NCBI RefSeq assembly: GCF_009724245.1
Contig: NZ_WNNK01000013.1
Coordinates: 62,001 to 126,000 of the forward strand
Length of the DNA: 64,000 bases
Reading direction: 5' to 3'
From: Pseudomonas spelaei
GTDB taxonomy: Bacteria; Pseudomonadota; Gammaproteobacteria; Pseudomonadales; Pseudomonadaceae
The translations under genes were made by a program, and so were the position numbers. The notes under the pieces were generated by a model. That model saw nothing but the letters and a program-made list of their open reading frames with translations, was not told the DNA's origin and ran no database searches. Within the stretch, counting starts at the first letter, position 1, and each line of letters opens with the position of its first letter. Positions 33,852 through 43,562 of this stretch are shown piece after piece.

Positions 33852-35595
33852 TTCCACCTCGCCAAGTGTTAAGCAGGGTACGCAACTCGCTGCGATAGAA
33901 GCCCGCCCCCATCCGGGCGATTAGTAGCTCCAAATCCGCCATTTCGGCAGGTGTTCCGGTGGCTTGCCGCAGTTTGCCTTCAATGAATTCCTGGGCACGT
34001 TTTCCGATGCTGTCGTCGGCACCGAATACCGTCATCATCAGCGCGCTCGGATCGGTGGCGAACGTGGGCTCGTCCACGCTTCGCACGGTGGAGCCTTCGG
34101 GCGTTTTTTGCACCATCACGATCTCGTTGTTGAACACATCAGAAAGCACGATGGCAGAGTGTGTTGAGATCAATACGTCGTTCGCTGTGTCGCCAATTGC
34201 GTCATCAATAATGTCAACAATCTCCCGCTTCCATTTGTCGTTGAAGTGGGTTTCTGGTTCATCGAGCAACAGCAGCGCATCCTGCTGCCCTTTCAATAAG
34301 TGGAACAACGCCATCCTGCCCAGAAACATCTGCTCACCGTCCGACATTTCCTCATAACGAAGAACGCCGACATCGCTTGCCGTGGCGCTCGATACCTCGT
34401 CCGACGCGGGCGTTCGGCGCATTCGTAGTTGCACGTCCTCAAAAAGCTCGCCGTCTCTTAGCGCCAGCAATCGCTCAAACAATTTGAAAGGTGTAGCAGA
34501 TTCACCGCCGAGCAAATGCAGAAGGGCTTGTCGCTGCGTGTTACAGATGTCGAGCTCGTCGTCACCCGTTTGAGTGGGTAGCGTCCTCGCGTCAAACTGC
34601 CCACCCACATCGAAGATCACGGTTCGTCGCGGTTCCACAGGGTGCGGCTCGGCTATTACCTCACCCGCGCAGAGCCACCACTTCAAAGACAAATCCTGAA
34701 TTTCCTGCGCCCACTCCTTAGGCAGAAAGCGGCCCCGAAACGCGATGGTCACGAGATGGTCGCACCCACCATTCGACAGCAGTTTCGCGAACCCATCGGT
34801 TTGCTGACTTTCATTCTGATAGTGAACCGCGAGTCGCGAGCGTGGCAACACGACCGCGAGTAATGCGCACTTCAATAGCGTCGCATCGAGCAGTATGGGC
34901 CGCCCAGCGCTGTTGATGCGCCCCTCACGCTCAATTCCATCAGCCTCAAGCGAATCGTCGTCTTTTGCAGGCGAAAACGCTCGCTCAAGTTCCATCGTCC
35001 ATCCCGGTGGACGCTCGTCAGCTACTTCTTGGCTATCAGCCTCGGTAGCAGACTCGCCGTCTTGGTTGCGCCCCCAGACCGAACGCCAGGGGCGAATGTC
35101 ACCCGTGGTGTACGCCAGCACGGCCGATGGCATTGCAATCCCAGGCGACTGCGGCCACGTGCCGGGCAGCACGAACGGCTCTAGCTCGTGCTGCGAAAAC
35201 GTCTCAGGGTCCTGCATATCGGCCGCGCGAATCTGCGTCACCGCAGCATCAAATGTCTCCACGCTCGTATCGTCTGGCCAATAAAAACCCTCGCGCATCC
35301 AGATGCTCGCTTCAGACTTTCTGCCGAAGCAATCGACTAGGAATGTTCGGTGGCCTTTCTCGCCGCGGCTACCCAGTTCGTAGATCAGGCTCACAGGAAA
35401 CGGCGGCAGGCGTTCATCGGCTAAAGCGAGGAACACCTCCGCTACTGCGCGCAAAAGGTTCGACTTTCCGCTGCCATTGAGCCCTATTACGAAGCGTATC
35501 GCGCACTCGCGCCCGAGCGGCGAGCCGCTGGCGAAGCGCACGCGAAGCTCAGATATCGGCGGATAGTTCCGCAAGTGCAAGTACCGAAGCCGCAC
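33844..35595 (-). CDS. Restriction-system-associated AAA/ABC-type ATPase
   Basis: A 583-residue soluble ATPase of the SMC/OLD-like AAA class, starting at a GTG that shares one base with the hsdS stop (TAGTG). Walker A is GLNGSGKSN (38-46), the ABC signature SDGEQ (about 418-422), Walker B LLLLDEPETHF (441-451) and the switch His VLISTHSAI (about 474-482). No TOPRIM domain follows, unlike OLD nucleases. The nuclease is instead encoded by the next gene. The same layout is known for ATPases linked to type I restriction operons, and it parallels PtuA of Septu. Likely a DNA or phage sensor controlling the HNH partner. Confidence 0.8.
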   Translation of the reverse strand: MRLRYLHLRNYPPISELRVRFASGSPLGRECAIRFVIGLNGSGKSNLLRAVAEVFLALADERLPPFPVSLIYELGSRGEKGHRTFLVDCFGRKSEASIWMREGFYWPDDTSVETFDAAVTQIRAADMQDPETFSQHELEPFVLPGTWPQSPGIAMPSAVLAYTTGDIRPWRSVWGRNQDGESATEADSQEVADERPPGWTMELERAFSPAKDDDSLEADGIEREGRINSAGRPILLDATLLKCALLAVVLPRSRLAVHYQNESQQTDGFAKLLSNGGCDHLVTIAFRGRFLPKEWAQEIQDLSLKWWLCAGEVIAEPHPVEPRRTVIFDVGGQFDARTLPTQTGDDELDICNTQRQALLHLLGGESATPFKLFERLLALRDGELFEDVQLRMRRTPASDEVSSATASDVGVLRYEEMSDGEQMFLGRMALFHLLKGQQDALLLLDEPETHFNDKWKREIVDIIDDAIGDTANDVLISTHSAIVLSDVFNNEIVMVQKTPEGSTVRSVDEPTFATDPSALMMTVFGADDSIGKRAQEFIEGKLRQATGTPAEMADLELLIARMGAGFYRSELRTLLNTWRGGND

Positions 35596-37514
35596 TATGC
35601 AATTTCCTCCACGGTCACCAAATCTGGCGCAACGCCCAATCGCTTCGCGAGATCATCGCGCAGCGCATCAAGGTCAGCATAGTGACGGCCCTGATCGATC
35701 CAATCTGTTCGCGAGTGACCGTAGTCGTCTTCAAGAGATGTGACCTGAAACATGTCGCCAGCACCCGCACGCGCGGACGCTTCACGGTCAAGAAACGCAC
35801 GAAAATAGTAGGCCACGTTAGCCACATCACCAGAGCGCGACATGCGCTTCAACGTAGCGATGTCGGCCAAACGGGTGCACTCGTCTTCCCGCAGAGGACG
35901 AAACGCCTTGTGAAACGTGTCGCTGTTGGTAGCGACGTCGCGGCGAAGAATGCTGACCTGAGCAATCAACCCCAAATCAGCCAACACACCGAGAGTGCGG
36001 CCGACTTGGTTCGGTGACCACTCCAGCCCGCCGAGCGCATCGCGAACTGCATCGCTATCGCAGAACGCCGTGAAGTCCGAAGTATCCTCGGTGAACACAG
36101 GATGAAACTCATACCCGCTGAACCCTTTCAGGACGCGGCGCTGGAATTCACTGAGCTCGGCGAGCAGCCAATGGCGCGCGGGGCGCACTGTGAGATCAGC
36201 TTGTGCAGTAAAGCGGATTTTGGCGGCGCCAGTCAGAGAGACCTTTGTTCCGTGTTTGCGTAGTAGCGGATCACGAACCTTGCCTGCCTTGGCGATTTCG
36301 TCCGTATGAAGCTCTCGCCATTGGGTAGTCAGCTCTCCGATCAAGGCTCGTTGGCTAATGATCTCCTGCAATTCAGAATACAGCTCCAACTTGCTAAGCA
36401 TCTGTGCTCGCACTAACTCAATTTCACGCACGAACTTAGCGAACGTTTCTTGAAGCGGCAACGGCGGAAGCGGCACTGTAATTCGCCCCAAGCCTGTCGG
36501 GCTAACATTTGCCATGCTTACAGCCTGTTTGGCTGAATTCAAAAGGCGATATTTCCCGTATGCACTGTTTAACGTCGCCCAGAGGTATTCGGGCAGCATT
36601 TTTTCTGGCTTCAAGCGAAAGCGTACGAGGTAAGACGCAAAGCTGTATGTGCCTGCGACATGGCGCCAAACTGCACACTTACCGACCAGCTCCTTGGAAT
36701 TTGTCCGGTTGAACAGCAGGTCTCCATCCTGCAACTCCGTAGAGTTGATGTCTTTTTTCGACAGGCTCGCGTACTTCAGGTCAGACAGCTCCAACCAGCC
36801 ACTGGTGGTGATGCTATTCATACGCAGCACCGCGTGCGTTCCGGTCTCGCCCATAGCTTCGGATACTCCGTACTGAGAATCCGCAACACAATCGCTAATT
36901 CGAACTGGGTCAACCAAGCCATCCGCTGTGAACCATGCACCAAAGTGCTCCCAGTAAGCGGTCCGAAGGAGATGATCAATTTGATCGCTGATGGATTTCT
37001 TGGCCTTGGCCACCACCTCTGCCTGCCGCAATAAATCGACGATCCGCTGCTGTTCGGGGAGAGTGGGGAGCGGAATTGATAGGCGATCAAACGCACTGGC
37101 CGAAATACGAGGAAGATTGGCACCTGCAGCTAATTGCGTGGCACGCACATAAATCGCAGGTGACCGCAAATAGCGAAGAGCGAATTCTGGTAGTAAAACC
37201 TCAGATGCTCTCAGAGCCCAGATATCTGTGCTACAGATGCCATCTTGAGTCGCCAAATGGACCTTGTTTAAATTTGGGCGCAACTTCCCATACAGAATGT
37301 CACCTGTATTGAAGGCTGTTTTGATACTGAGGATGTCGCTGCCTTCAGTTACTTCATCCACATCACGGAGCAACCGGCCGGTGTGAGATTCGATATGTTC
37401 AAGGCCAACATAGAAGTGGCTGTTCGCCTGCGATGTTTGGGGGTCAACTTTGGTATCCACGCGTGAAAGTACGTCACCAAGACGTGCTTCAACCCATGAT
37501 TCAGGAAAACTCAT
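35595..37514 (-). CDS. hsdS: Type I restriction specificity subunit HsdS with C-terminal extension
   Basis: A 639-residue protein. Residues 1-200 and 200-400 are the two target-recognition domains with conserved helical spacers (LPTLPEQQRIVDLLRQAEVV at about 150; PLPPLPLQETFAKFVREIEL at about 350). Each recognition domain reads half of a bipartite DNA site. Family members are usually about 400-470 residues. Here about 200 more residues follow (from about 420), with a winged-helix-like part (WLLAELSEFQRRVLKGFSGY ... NQVGRTLGVLADLGLIAQVS) and an acidic tail. The ATG overlaps the hsdM stop by 4 nt. The extension may connect HsdS to the ATPase encoded next. Confidence 0.85.
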   Translation of the reverse strand: MSFPESWVEARLGDVLSRVDTKVDPQTSQANSHFYVGLEHIESHTGRLLRDVDEVTEGSDILSIKTAFNTGDILYGKLRPNLNKVHLATQDGICSTDIWALRASEVLLPEFALRYLRSPAIYVRATQLAAGANLPRISASAFDRLSIPLPTLPEQQRIVDLLRQAEVVAKAKKSISDQIDHLLRTAYWEHFGAWFTADGLVDPVRISDCVADSQYGVSEAMGETGTHAVLRMNSITTSGWLELSDLKYASLSKKDINSTELQDGDLLFNRTNSKELVGKCAVWRHVAGTYSFASYLVRFRLKPEKMLPEYLWATLNSAYGKYRLLNSAKQAVSMANVSPTGLGRITVPLPPLPLQETFAKFVREIELVRAQMLSKLELYSELQEIISQRALIGELTTQWRELHTDEIAKAGKVRDPLLRKHGTKVSLTGAAKIRFTAQADLTVRPARHWLLAELSEFQRRVLKGFSGYEFHPVFTEDTSDFTAFCDSDAVRDALGGLEWSPNQVGRTLGVLADLGLIAQVSILRRDVATNSDTFHKAFRPLREDECTRLADIATLKRMSRSGDVANVAYYFRAFLDREASARAGAGDMFQVTSLEDDYGHSRTDWIDQGRHYADLDALRDDLAKRLGVAPDLVTVEEIA

Positions 37515-39964
37515 TCCCGCCCCTCCACCATTGCCAACAGCTTGTCCAAGCCTGTGATAATGTCTTGCTCTGCGGTCTTGAGTGTGCCGATCAGCTCGGC
37601 CACGCTTTGGTCGCTCTTGAGCTGAGTAAAGTCAAATGGCTTGTATTGCCCGGCGGACAGGTTCCAGTCACGTGCTTCAATACAGTCGGGGTCGAGCAAG
37701 CCGCCTTTGAGCACGCCCTTCTCGTCGTAGAGCCCATCGGCCAGAATGGCTTGCACATAAGTCGAGCGCACCAAGCCATCGACATCGTGTGAGCCGATGA
37801 GCTTACCATCTTCACTTTTCCATTCGTCGTTACGCACCCAGTCACGCACAGGAACAACCCAATGCTTAGCCGCGTCGAGCTCACTGGCCTGATCAATGAC
37901 CAGGCTGCGCAGAATGACGTCGAAGCCGTCGAGTTTGGCAACTTCGCGGGCCACTTCAGTCAGCTTCTGTCCGATGTCATACGTCGTCATGGTCTTGGGC
38001 GGCTGACTTCCTTGCAATAGGCCCAGCACATAAACGTCGCCTTGAGCTTCAGCGAGAGCTGTCTTAAGCAAGTCTTTCCAGACCGAGAGCGCTGAAGAAT
38101 CTTCTTTTTCGAAAAGGGCTTCCATTTCACGGGCCAATTTCTTGAATTCCGCCTCAACGGGCTTGGCTGCTTTTTTCCAAGCTTCTATAAGTTCGGAATC
38201 GGTGATTTTTTCGGCAAGGCGTGCTTTAAGTGTTGCATCCCACGCCTTTTGTGCCGCTGGAGTGAGTGCCTGAATAGCCAATTCAATCAACACACTTCCT
38301 GACGCTGATCGCACCTTTTCTTCAGCCTCTTTGGGATTGGCAGGAAGCTCAGGGAACAGCTCGTGCATACCCCACACCTGACCATCCCACATGCTGGTGT
38401 CGGCTAAAGCTGAAAATGCCTCACCAGCAGGCGTGAGCTTGTCGGCGGTATCGCGCAGCAGGGCCTGGCGCCAACGCTCAGTGTGAAAGCTAGGTTGCAA
38501 CAGAGTTCTTTCATTGCGCTGCGCGCCAGAGCGGCCCTGCGAAATCCAGGCTTTAAACTTTTCAAGCGCATCCCAAAGGTCGTTCTGTTGGCCTGGGCGG
38601 GCATTGCGCCTGGCATCTTTCGTGTAGCCGTCTTCCTCCACTTCGTAGAACCAGACGTGTTCACTTAGCGGTGCCACGTTGCTGGGCAAGTTTTGTTTGT
38701 TGTCACGGCGTGTGACTTTTCTAAAGATCAAGACGGAGGTCTTGACGCCGGTATAGGGCTGAAAGACCCCGCCTGGAAGAGAGACGACGCCCTCCACCAC
38801 GTGCTCGACAAGAAGTTCTCGGCGCAGGCGCACGTGAGCATCGGTATTGCCGAACAGAACACCCTCAGGAATGATCACTGCGCAGCGACCACCAATATCC
38901 AGCAAGTCGAGCATCAACCACAGAAAGAGTAGTTCGCTCTTATTAGTGATCGATTCGTCTTTTTTCTTGCCGCCACCGCCGACACGTGGAAAAAGTAAGG
39001 TGTCGGGCTCTAGATCACCGCTGTCGACCGTACCGGTAAAGGGCGGGTTGGCCAATACGAACTGGTAGCTGCCAGGCTCCAGCAGCTCCTTGAGTTTGGC
39101 TTTTCCTTCGCGCTTGCTGAGTGAATCGCCCTGCAGCAGATGCGGGTCGGTGACGTCGTGCAAAACCAAGTTCATCCAGCCGATGCGGGCCATGGTACGG
39201 TCATTGTCCAGGCCGACGAAGTTGGCGCCGTTGTGGATGGCGGCGTATTGCTCAGGTGTGGCAGCAGCACCATCGGTGCGATGTGGAGTGCCGTCCCACT
39301 CCAGCACGAGGTTTTCTTGCGCTGAGTATTTGCGCATCAGGTGCTGCTGGGTGCTGAACAGGAAGCCACCCGTGCCGGCGGCAGGGTCGATGACGCGCTG
39401 GCCGGGCTCGGGGTCTAGCAACTCAACCATAAAGCGGATCAGGTGGCGCGGGGTACGGAATTGGCCATTCTTTCCGGCCGTGGCCATTTCACTGAGCAGG
39501 TACTCGAAAGTGTCACCCATGACGTCCTGTGCGGCCGAACCTTCACCAGCACGGGCAAACAGCTCGTCGATTTTGTCGATGGCATCGCTCAGCACCTTGC
39601 CCTTATTGGGGTCGAGCTGAAAGTACGCATCGGCCATACGATTGTTCAGACTAGCGAGCTCGGTACCGTCGGCGCTGGCTCCGGTGAAGTGTTTGTCGAG
39701 CTCGCGCAGCCAGGGAAACACCACCTCAATCAAGTGAGCGGGGTTGGTTTTGTCCTGCCGAATGTAGCTCCACTTGCAGTTTTCGAACCCTTCATAAATA
39801 GAAGGAAAACCACGCTGCTGGCGCTTGAGATCAATGTCTTCCAGACGTTTGAGAAACAACAGGTAGGTAATTTGCTCGACCGCAACCAAGGGGTTGGTGA
39901 GACCGGCAGCCCAGAAGCGATTCCAGAGTTCGTCAACTTTTTTCTTAATATGAGGGGCGAGCAT
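37511..39964 (-). CDS. hsdM: Type I restriction methyltransferase subunit HsdM
   Basis: An 817-residue N6-adenine methyltransferase subunit. After the helical N-terminal HsdM domain (about 5-150), the AdoMet motif I is DPAAGTGGF (193-201) and the catalytic motif IV is NPPF (306-309). The family norm is about 500 residues; the extra C-terminal 300 residues (from about 520) include acidic helical segments and hold no motif I can name. It methylates the site chosen by HsdS and protects host DNA. It lies 20 bp after hsdR and overlaps hsdS by 4 nt. Confidence 0.9.
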   Translation of the reverse strand: MLAPHIKKKVDELWNRFWAAGLTNPLVAVEQITYLLFLKRLEDIDLKRQQRGFPSIYEGFENCKWSYIRQDKTNPAHLIEVVFPWLRELDKHFTGASADGTELASLNNRMADAYFQLDPNKGKVLSDAIDKIDELFARAGEGSAAQDVMGDTFEYLLSEMATAGKNGQFRTPRHLIRFMVELLDPEPGQRVIDPAAGTGGFLFSTQQHLMRKYSAQENLVLEWDGTPHRTDGAAATPEQYAAIHNGANFVGLDNDRTMARIGWMNLVLHDVTDPHLLQGDSLSKREGKAKLKELLEPGSYQFVLANPPFTGTVDSGDLEPDTLLFPRVGGGGKKKDESITNKSELLFLWLMLDLLDIGGRCAVIIPEGVLFGNTDAHVRLRRELLVEHVVEGVVSLPGGVFQPYTGVKTSVLIFRKVTRRDNKQNLPSNVAPLSEHVWFYEVEEDGYTKDARRNARPGQQNDLWDALEKFKAWISQGRSGAQRNERTLLQPSFHTERWRQALLRDTADKLTPAGEAFSALADTSMWDGQVWGMHELFPELPANPKEAEEKVRSASGSVLIELAIQALTPAAQKAWDATLKARLAEKITDSELIEAWKKAAKPVEAEFKKLAREMEALFEKEDSSALSVWKDLLKTALAEAQGDVYVLGLLQGSQPPKTMTTYDIGQKLTEVAREVAKLDGFDVILRSLVIDQASELDAAKHWVVPVRDWVRNDEWKSEDGKLIGSHDVDGLVRSTYVQAILADGLYDEKGVLKGGLLDPDCIEARDWNLSAGQYKPFDFTQLKSDQSVAELIGTLKTAEQDIITGLDKLLAMVEGRE

Positions 39965-39984
39965 TCAGTGTTGTCCTTGATTGT

Positions 39985-42717
39985 TCAGGCTGCCTCATCC
40001 AACAACTGGTTGGTGAGGTTGATGAGTTCGTCGATGTCTTGTGACGGAAATAGCGTTTCCACGCGCCCTACACGCGACAGCGGAGGTTCGCTGAGTGCAG
40101 CGCGGGTAATGCGCCCGTGGCGTAGCACAGCAGTTTTTACGGCCCGCAGGAAGTTGAGTTGGTTGGCGCGCAAATAGCCGTGTGCGGCAATGAACGCATC
40201 GAATGCAGCACTGATGCGCTGCTCACGGTTAGGCAGGTGCGCGCCTTCGCAAAGTATGTGTCGCAGGAACTCGGCCAAGGATGCGGAGGGGGCTTCGAAG
40301 GCTTTGCGCAAGGTGTCTTCGGTGACAAACAGATCGGCCTTGTTCAGCGTGTTACTGATTCGCTCCAGCTCGTCATCACCTACATGCTCGCCTTGCTTGA
40401 GCTTAGCCAACTCAGGAAGCTGGTCAGCCAGTCGGCGCACCAGCGCCTCTACCTGTTCGCGATAGCTTTCTGCAAAAGCACCTTCACCCGTGGGGCCGTA
40501 GATGATCCAACTGCGCTGGGTGATACTGTCTGGCAGGTTGATTTCAATCGTGCGGCTAGGTGTGCTGGTGCGGTAGCGCATCAGCGGGGCGAACACGGTT
40601 TGTAGGGTGATCAAACGCGCCATATCCAAGTGCTGCCAGAAGCCGGCCGACTGAACCCAGGCACGTTGTTCGGCTACATGCTGCACCTGAGGGATATTTT
40701 CGGCCAGACTATTTATCGCCTCGTGAATGCGCTCACGCACTTTGGCCTGTTCGCTTGCATCACCTTTAAGCCAAGCCACTGAGAGACGCTCGCACCAGAT
40801 GCGAAATTGAAGTTCATCCAGGCCAGACAAAGGGGCTAGTCGCATCAAAGGTGCGATGGCTTGCGACAAGTGTTCAATTGCGCTTTGGCTGGGCTTCGGC
40901 CATTGCAATGCCAGCGTGTCGAGCTCGTCCCAGTGCGGACGTACATTGATGCTGTGACGGGGCAATGCCTGCAGCATCGCCTGCAGATCGGCAACGGTGG
41001 CTTGTGTGTCTTGCTGTTGTGCTTCCAGGAGTTGCCACTTTTCAAGCTGCAGTCGGAACAGGCGAACCGGTAGCGGTTCGCTGGGATGGTCGACTTCTCC
41101 GTCGGGGTTAAGCTTGAAATACGCGAAGTTTTTCCAGTGATCAATGATCAAGAAATCCTTCTTGATCTCGCCGGTGGCCTTGTCGGTATGCAGCCGCGTG
41201 CCGCGCCCGATCATCTGCCAGAACTTAACCCTGCTGAATACGGGCTTGGCGAAAACCAGGTTCTGGATGGCGGGGACGTCTACGCCGGTGTCGAGCATGT
41301 CCACCGAAATAGCCACACGCGGCATGGTGCGGTACTTGAAATCATCCAGCGTCGCGTCAGCACGCTCCATGTGGCTGTCAATAATTTCAGCCATACCTTG
41401 GCGCTGCAGCTCAGGATACAGACGGTTAAATCCTTCGTAGAGCCTCTTTGCATGGGCGTGGCTGACGGCGAAGATGATGGACTTGTGCGGTAGACCGCGC
41501 ACGTCTTTGCGGCTCTTATCCATAAACTCTCGCACCATGGCATCGTTGGTGCCTTGGTTGATGATTCCCTTTTCGATGTCACTGCCATCGAAGTTCAGCT
41601 CATCAAGCTCCACGCCTTGATCGCGGGCCATCTGTTTCAAGGGCTCGGGTAGTGCGTCACCCATGATGCCCTGAAGTTGAAAATTGGTTTGTGCATCCAG
41701 CACGCGGTAGTTGACCAGGTTCTGGTCGGCAATCGCTTGCTCGTAGCTGTAGTAGTAGCTGGGCGCGCCGTCGCCGCAATCAAACAGCTCGAATGTGTTG
41801 TGATCGATGTAGTCGGTGGGGGTCGCGGTCAGCCCAAGCTGGATGGCGTCGAAGTGATCGAAGACGGCCTTATACCGTTGGTAGATAGAGCGGTGGCTTT
41901 CATCGGCCACGATCAGATCGTAGTAACCCACCGAAAGGCGCGAATAAACCTGCATCATGCTGGGGTAGGTCGAGAACTGAATGCGTGCGCCAGAGGTTTC
42001 ACCGGACTCGATGCGAGCCAAACTCTCGTTGGGTAAGTGGGACTTGAACTCCGACATAGCTTGGCGTACTAGTTCGCGGCGGTCGGCCAGGAATAGGACT
42101 CGCTGCACGCGCTTTGATCGCAGCAAAGTATCAACAAGAGCGATGGTCGTTCGAGTCTTACCTGTACCTGTAGCCATCACCAACAAGAATTTGCGCTTGG
42201 CCGCATCTACTCCTTCAGTGACACGCCGAATAGCTTCATTCTGATAGTCGCGGCCTGCAATAGCGGCGCTGATAGTGACACCGCCCAGCGGTTGAGCAAA
42301 CTGCCGCTGATGGCGCAGTCGCTCCAAGTCGTCTCGGGTGTAGAACCCCGAGATTTTTCGGGGCGCATAGCGCTCACGATCCCAGAATTGAATCTCTTTG
42401 CCATTGGTGAGAAAAATGAAGGGGTCGTTGCCGAATTTGGCGTTGATTGCATCCGCGTAGTCCGCTGCCTGACGCTTGCCGGCAAGCTCATCACGTGATG
42501 ACCGCTTGGCCTCGACTACTGCAATCGGATTGCCATCTGAACCAAGAAGGACGTAGTCAGCAAATTGCTCGTTGCCATAATTGCCGGCAGGCTCGGCTGT
42601 TTTGAGCAAAAATTCTTCGACAAGAGTCCGCCGACTTTGAGACCAGCCAGCATGAGCAAGCTGAGAGTCGATGACCTGAGATCTTGTTTGCGCTTCATTG
42701 CTGTTCGCAATAGTCAT
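39985..42717 (-). CDS. hsdR: Type I restriction motor/endonuclease subunit HsdR
   Basis: A 910-residue translocase-nuclease. The N-terminal PD-(D/E)xK nuclease region shows DGNPIAVVEAKR (61-72). Superfamily-2 helicase motifs follow: Walker A MATGTGKT (181-188), DESH (272-275), and motif VI near 500 (FWQMIGRGTRLHTD). The C-terminal part (about 680-900) is the HsdM-binding region. Length fits the EcoEI-like subfamily. It cleaves unmodified DNA with HsdM/HsdS. It is the second gene of the operon; its ATG overlaps the stop of the helix-turn-helix gene by 4 nt. Confidence 0.9.
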   Translation of the reverse strand: MTIANSNEAQTRSQVIDSQLAHAGWSQSRRTLVEEFLLKTAEPAGNYGNEQFADYVLLGSDGNPIAVVEAKRSSRDELAGKRQAADYADAINAKFGNDPFIFLTNGKEIQFWDRERYAPRKISGFYTRDDLERLRHQRQFAQPLGGVTISAAIAGRDYQNEAIRRVTEGVDAAKRKFLLVMATGTGKTRTTIALVDTLLRSKRVQRVLFLADRRELVRQAMSEFKSHLPNESLARIESGETSGARIQFSTYPSMMQVYSRLSVGYYDLIVADESHRSIYQRYKAVFDHFDAIQLGLTATPTDYIDHNTFELFDCGDGAPSYYYSYEQAIADQNLVNYRVLDAQTNFQLQGIMGDALPEPLKQMARDQGVELDELNFDGSDIEKGIINQGTNDAMVREFMDKSRKDVRGLPHKSIIFAVSHAHAKRLYEGFNRLYPELQRQGMAEIIDSHMERADATLDDFKYRTMPRVAISVDMLDTGVDVPAIQNLVFAKPVFSRVKFWQMIGRGTRLHTDKATGEIKKDFLIIDHWKNFAYFKLNPDGEVDHPSEPLPVRLFRLQLEKWQLLEAQQQDTQATVADLQAMLQALPRHSINVRPHWDELDTLALQWPKPSQSAIEHLSQAIAPLMRLAPLSGLDELQFRIWCERLSVAWLKGDASEQAKVRERIHEAINSLAENIPQVQHVAEQRAWVQSAGFWQHLDMARLITLQTVFAPLMRYRTSTPSRTIEINLPDSITQRSWIIYGPTGEGAFAESYREQVEALVRRLADQLPELAKLKQGEHVGDDELERISNTLNKADLFVTEDTLRKAFEAPSASLAEFLRHILCEGAHLPNREQRISAAFDAFIAAHGYLRANQLNFLRAVKTAVLRHGRITRAALSEPPLSRVGRVETLFPSQDIDELINLTNQLLDEAA

Positions 42718-42917
42718 TGCTCATTCCCTGAGTTTTGGTGCTCGTCTGCGCCACCCGCACGCACCCACTCATCGACCTCAGATAGCTGAAACTTCCATAG
42801 ACGACCAACTTTGTGTGCAGGCAAAGCCTTACGCTCGCGCCAGCGATACACCGTGTCTTTGGCCACCCCCAAGTGAAGGGAAACCTGTTCGGCAGTGACC
42901 CAAGGTTCAGTGCTCAT
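42714..42917 (-). CDS. Helix-turn-helix (excisionase/AlpA-like) protein leading the restriction operon
   Basis: A 67-residue protein from the ATG at 42915-42917, almost all one winged helix: WVTAEQVSLHLGVAKDTVYR, WRERKALPAHKVGRLWKFQL, SEVDEWV. It belongs to the MerR-like 'helix-turn-helix 17' excisionase group. It overlaps hsdR by 4 nt (ATGA), so it is made together with the restriction enzyme. It could autoregulate the operon or delay HsdR after transfer; that role is inferred. The 42918-43199 region upstream carries its promoter and no gene. Confidence 0.75.
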   Translation of the reverse strand: MSTEPWVTAEQVSLHLGVAKDTVYRWRERKALPAHKVGRLWKFQLSEVDEWVRAGGADEHQNSGNEQ

Positions 42918-43199
42918 TATGGTTAGGCTCAAGCTTACGCAGTCATAGTCGTTTAAAGTCGGCTGAAGTTTACCAGAACGATGTATACCCTACAGCGATA
43001 GAAGGAGAGAATTTAGGAGATGCGACAATACGGATATCGAGGTCCACAGGGCATTGAATCCAGGGCGAGCTCTGCCGCTAACGAATGTTTCGCCACAGCT
43101 CCCCTCACTCGGTCCCCCTAACGAATCGGTTAGCAAAAAAAACTTCCATGAATAATGAGCCCCGATCATCTTCGTCAAACAACTCCTGCTGGGGAAGTT

Positions 43200-43457
43200 C
43201 TAAGGCTGTTTTTCCGCTGTGGTAATCAGCTCATCAAAGGGCTTAAGCTGAACAGGCAAACGGTCGCAGACACCGAAGAGTATCCCTGCAAGCGCTGCAT
43301 GAAGCGCAAGCCATAGCAGCGATTCAGTACGCTCAAATAGCTTCGAGTAACGAACCGACCATTTGAGGGCGGACGGGCCATGGCTGCTCAGCTTTAACAG
43401 TAAACCGACACTCACTCCATTATCAAAGTGCGGCAATCGACTCAGTGCTACGCTCAC
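43200..43457 (-). CDS. Small hypothetical protein, possibly a remnant
   Basis: An 85-residue frame from a GTG at 43457. The open frame extends about 25 codons further upstream (reading LFLLPFWRDEDAVACSEPVS), without a good start. One hydrophobic segment (LLWLALHAALAGILFGVC) near residues 47-64. No family recognised. The extended open frame without a start suggests either an unusual start codon or a 5'-truncated gene. Confidence 0.3.
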   Translation of the reverse strand: MSVALSRLPHFDNGVSVGLLLKLSSHGPSALKWSVRYSKLFERTESLLWLALHAALAGILFGVCDRLPVQLKPFDELITTAEKQP

Positions 43458-43562
43458 CGGTTCGGAGCAAGCGACCGCATCCTCATCACGCCAAAACGGT
43501 AGTAAAAAAAGCCTATCGCGCGGTCAAGTGCAGAGAAGCTTTTACCTGAGCGCTGTTCATCA

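Noticed and set aside
33844..35595. ATPase as an OLD-family nuclease
   Set aside because: The C-terminus after Walker B and the switch His has no TOPRIM acidic motifs; the nuclease function is in the separate HNH gene.
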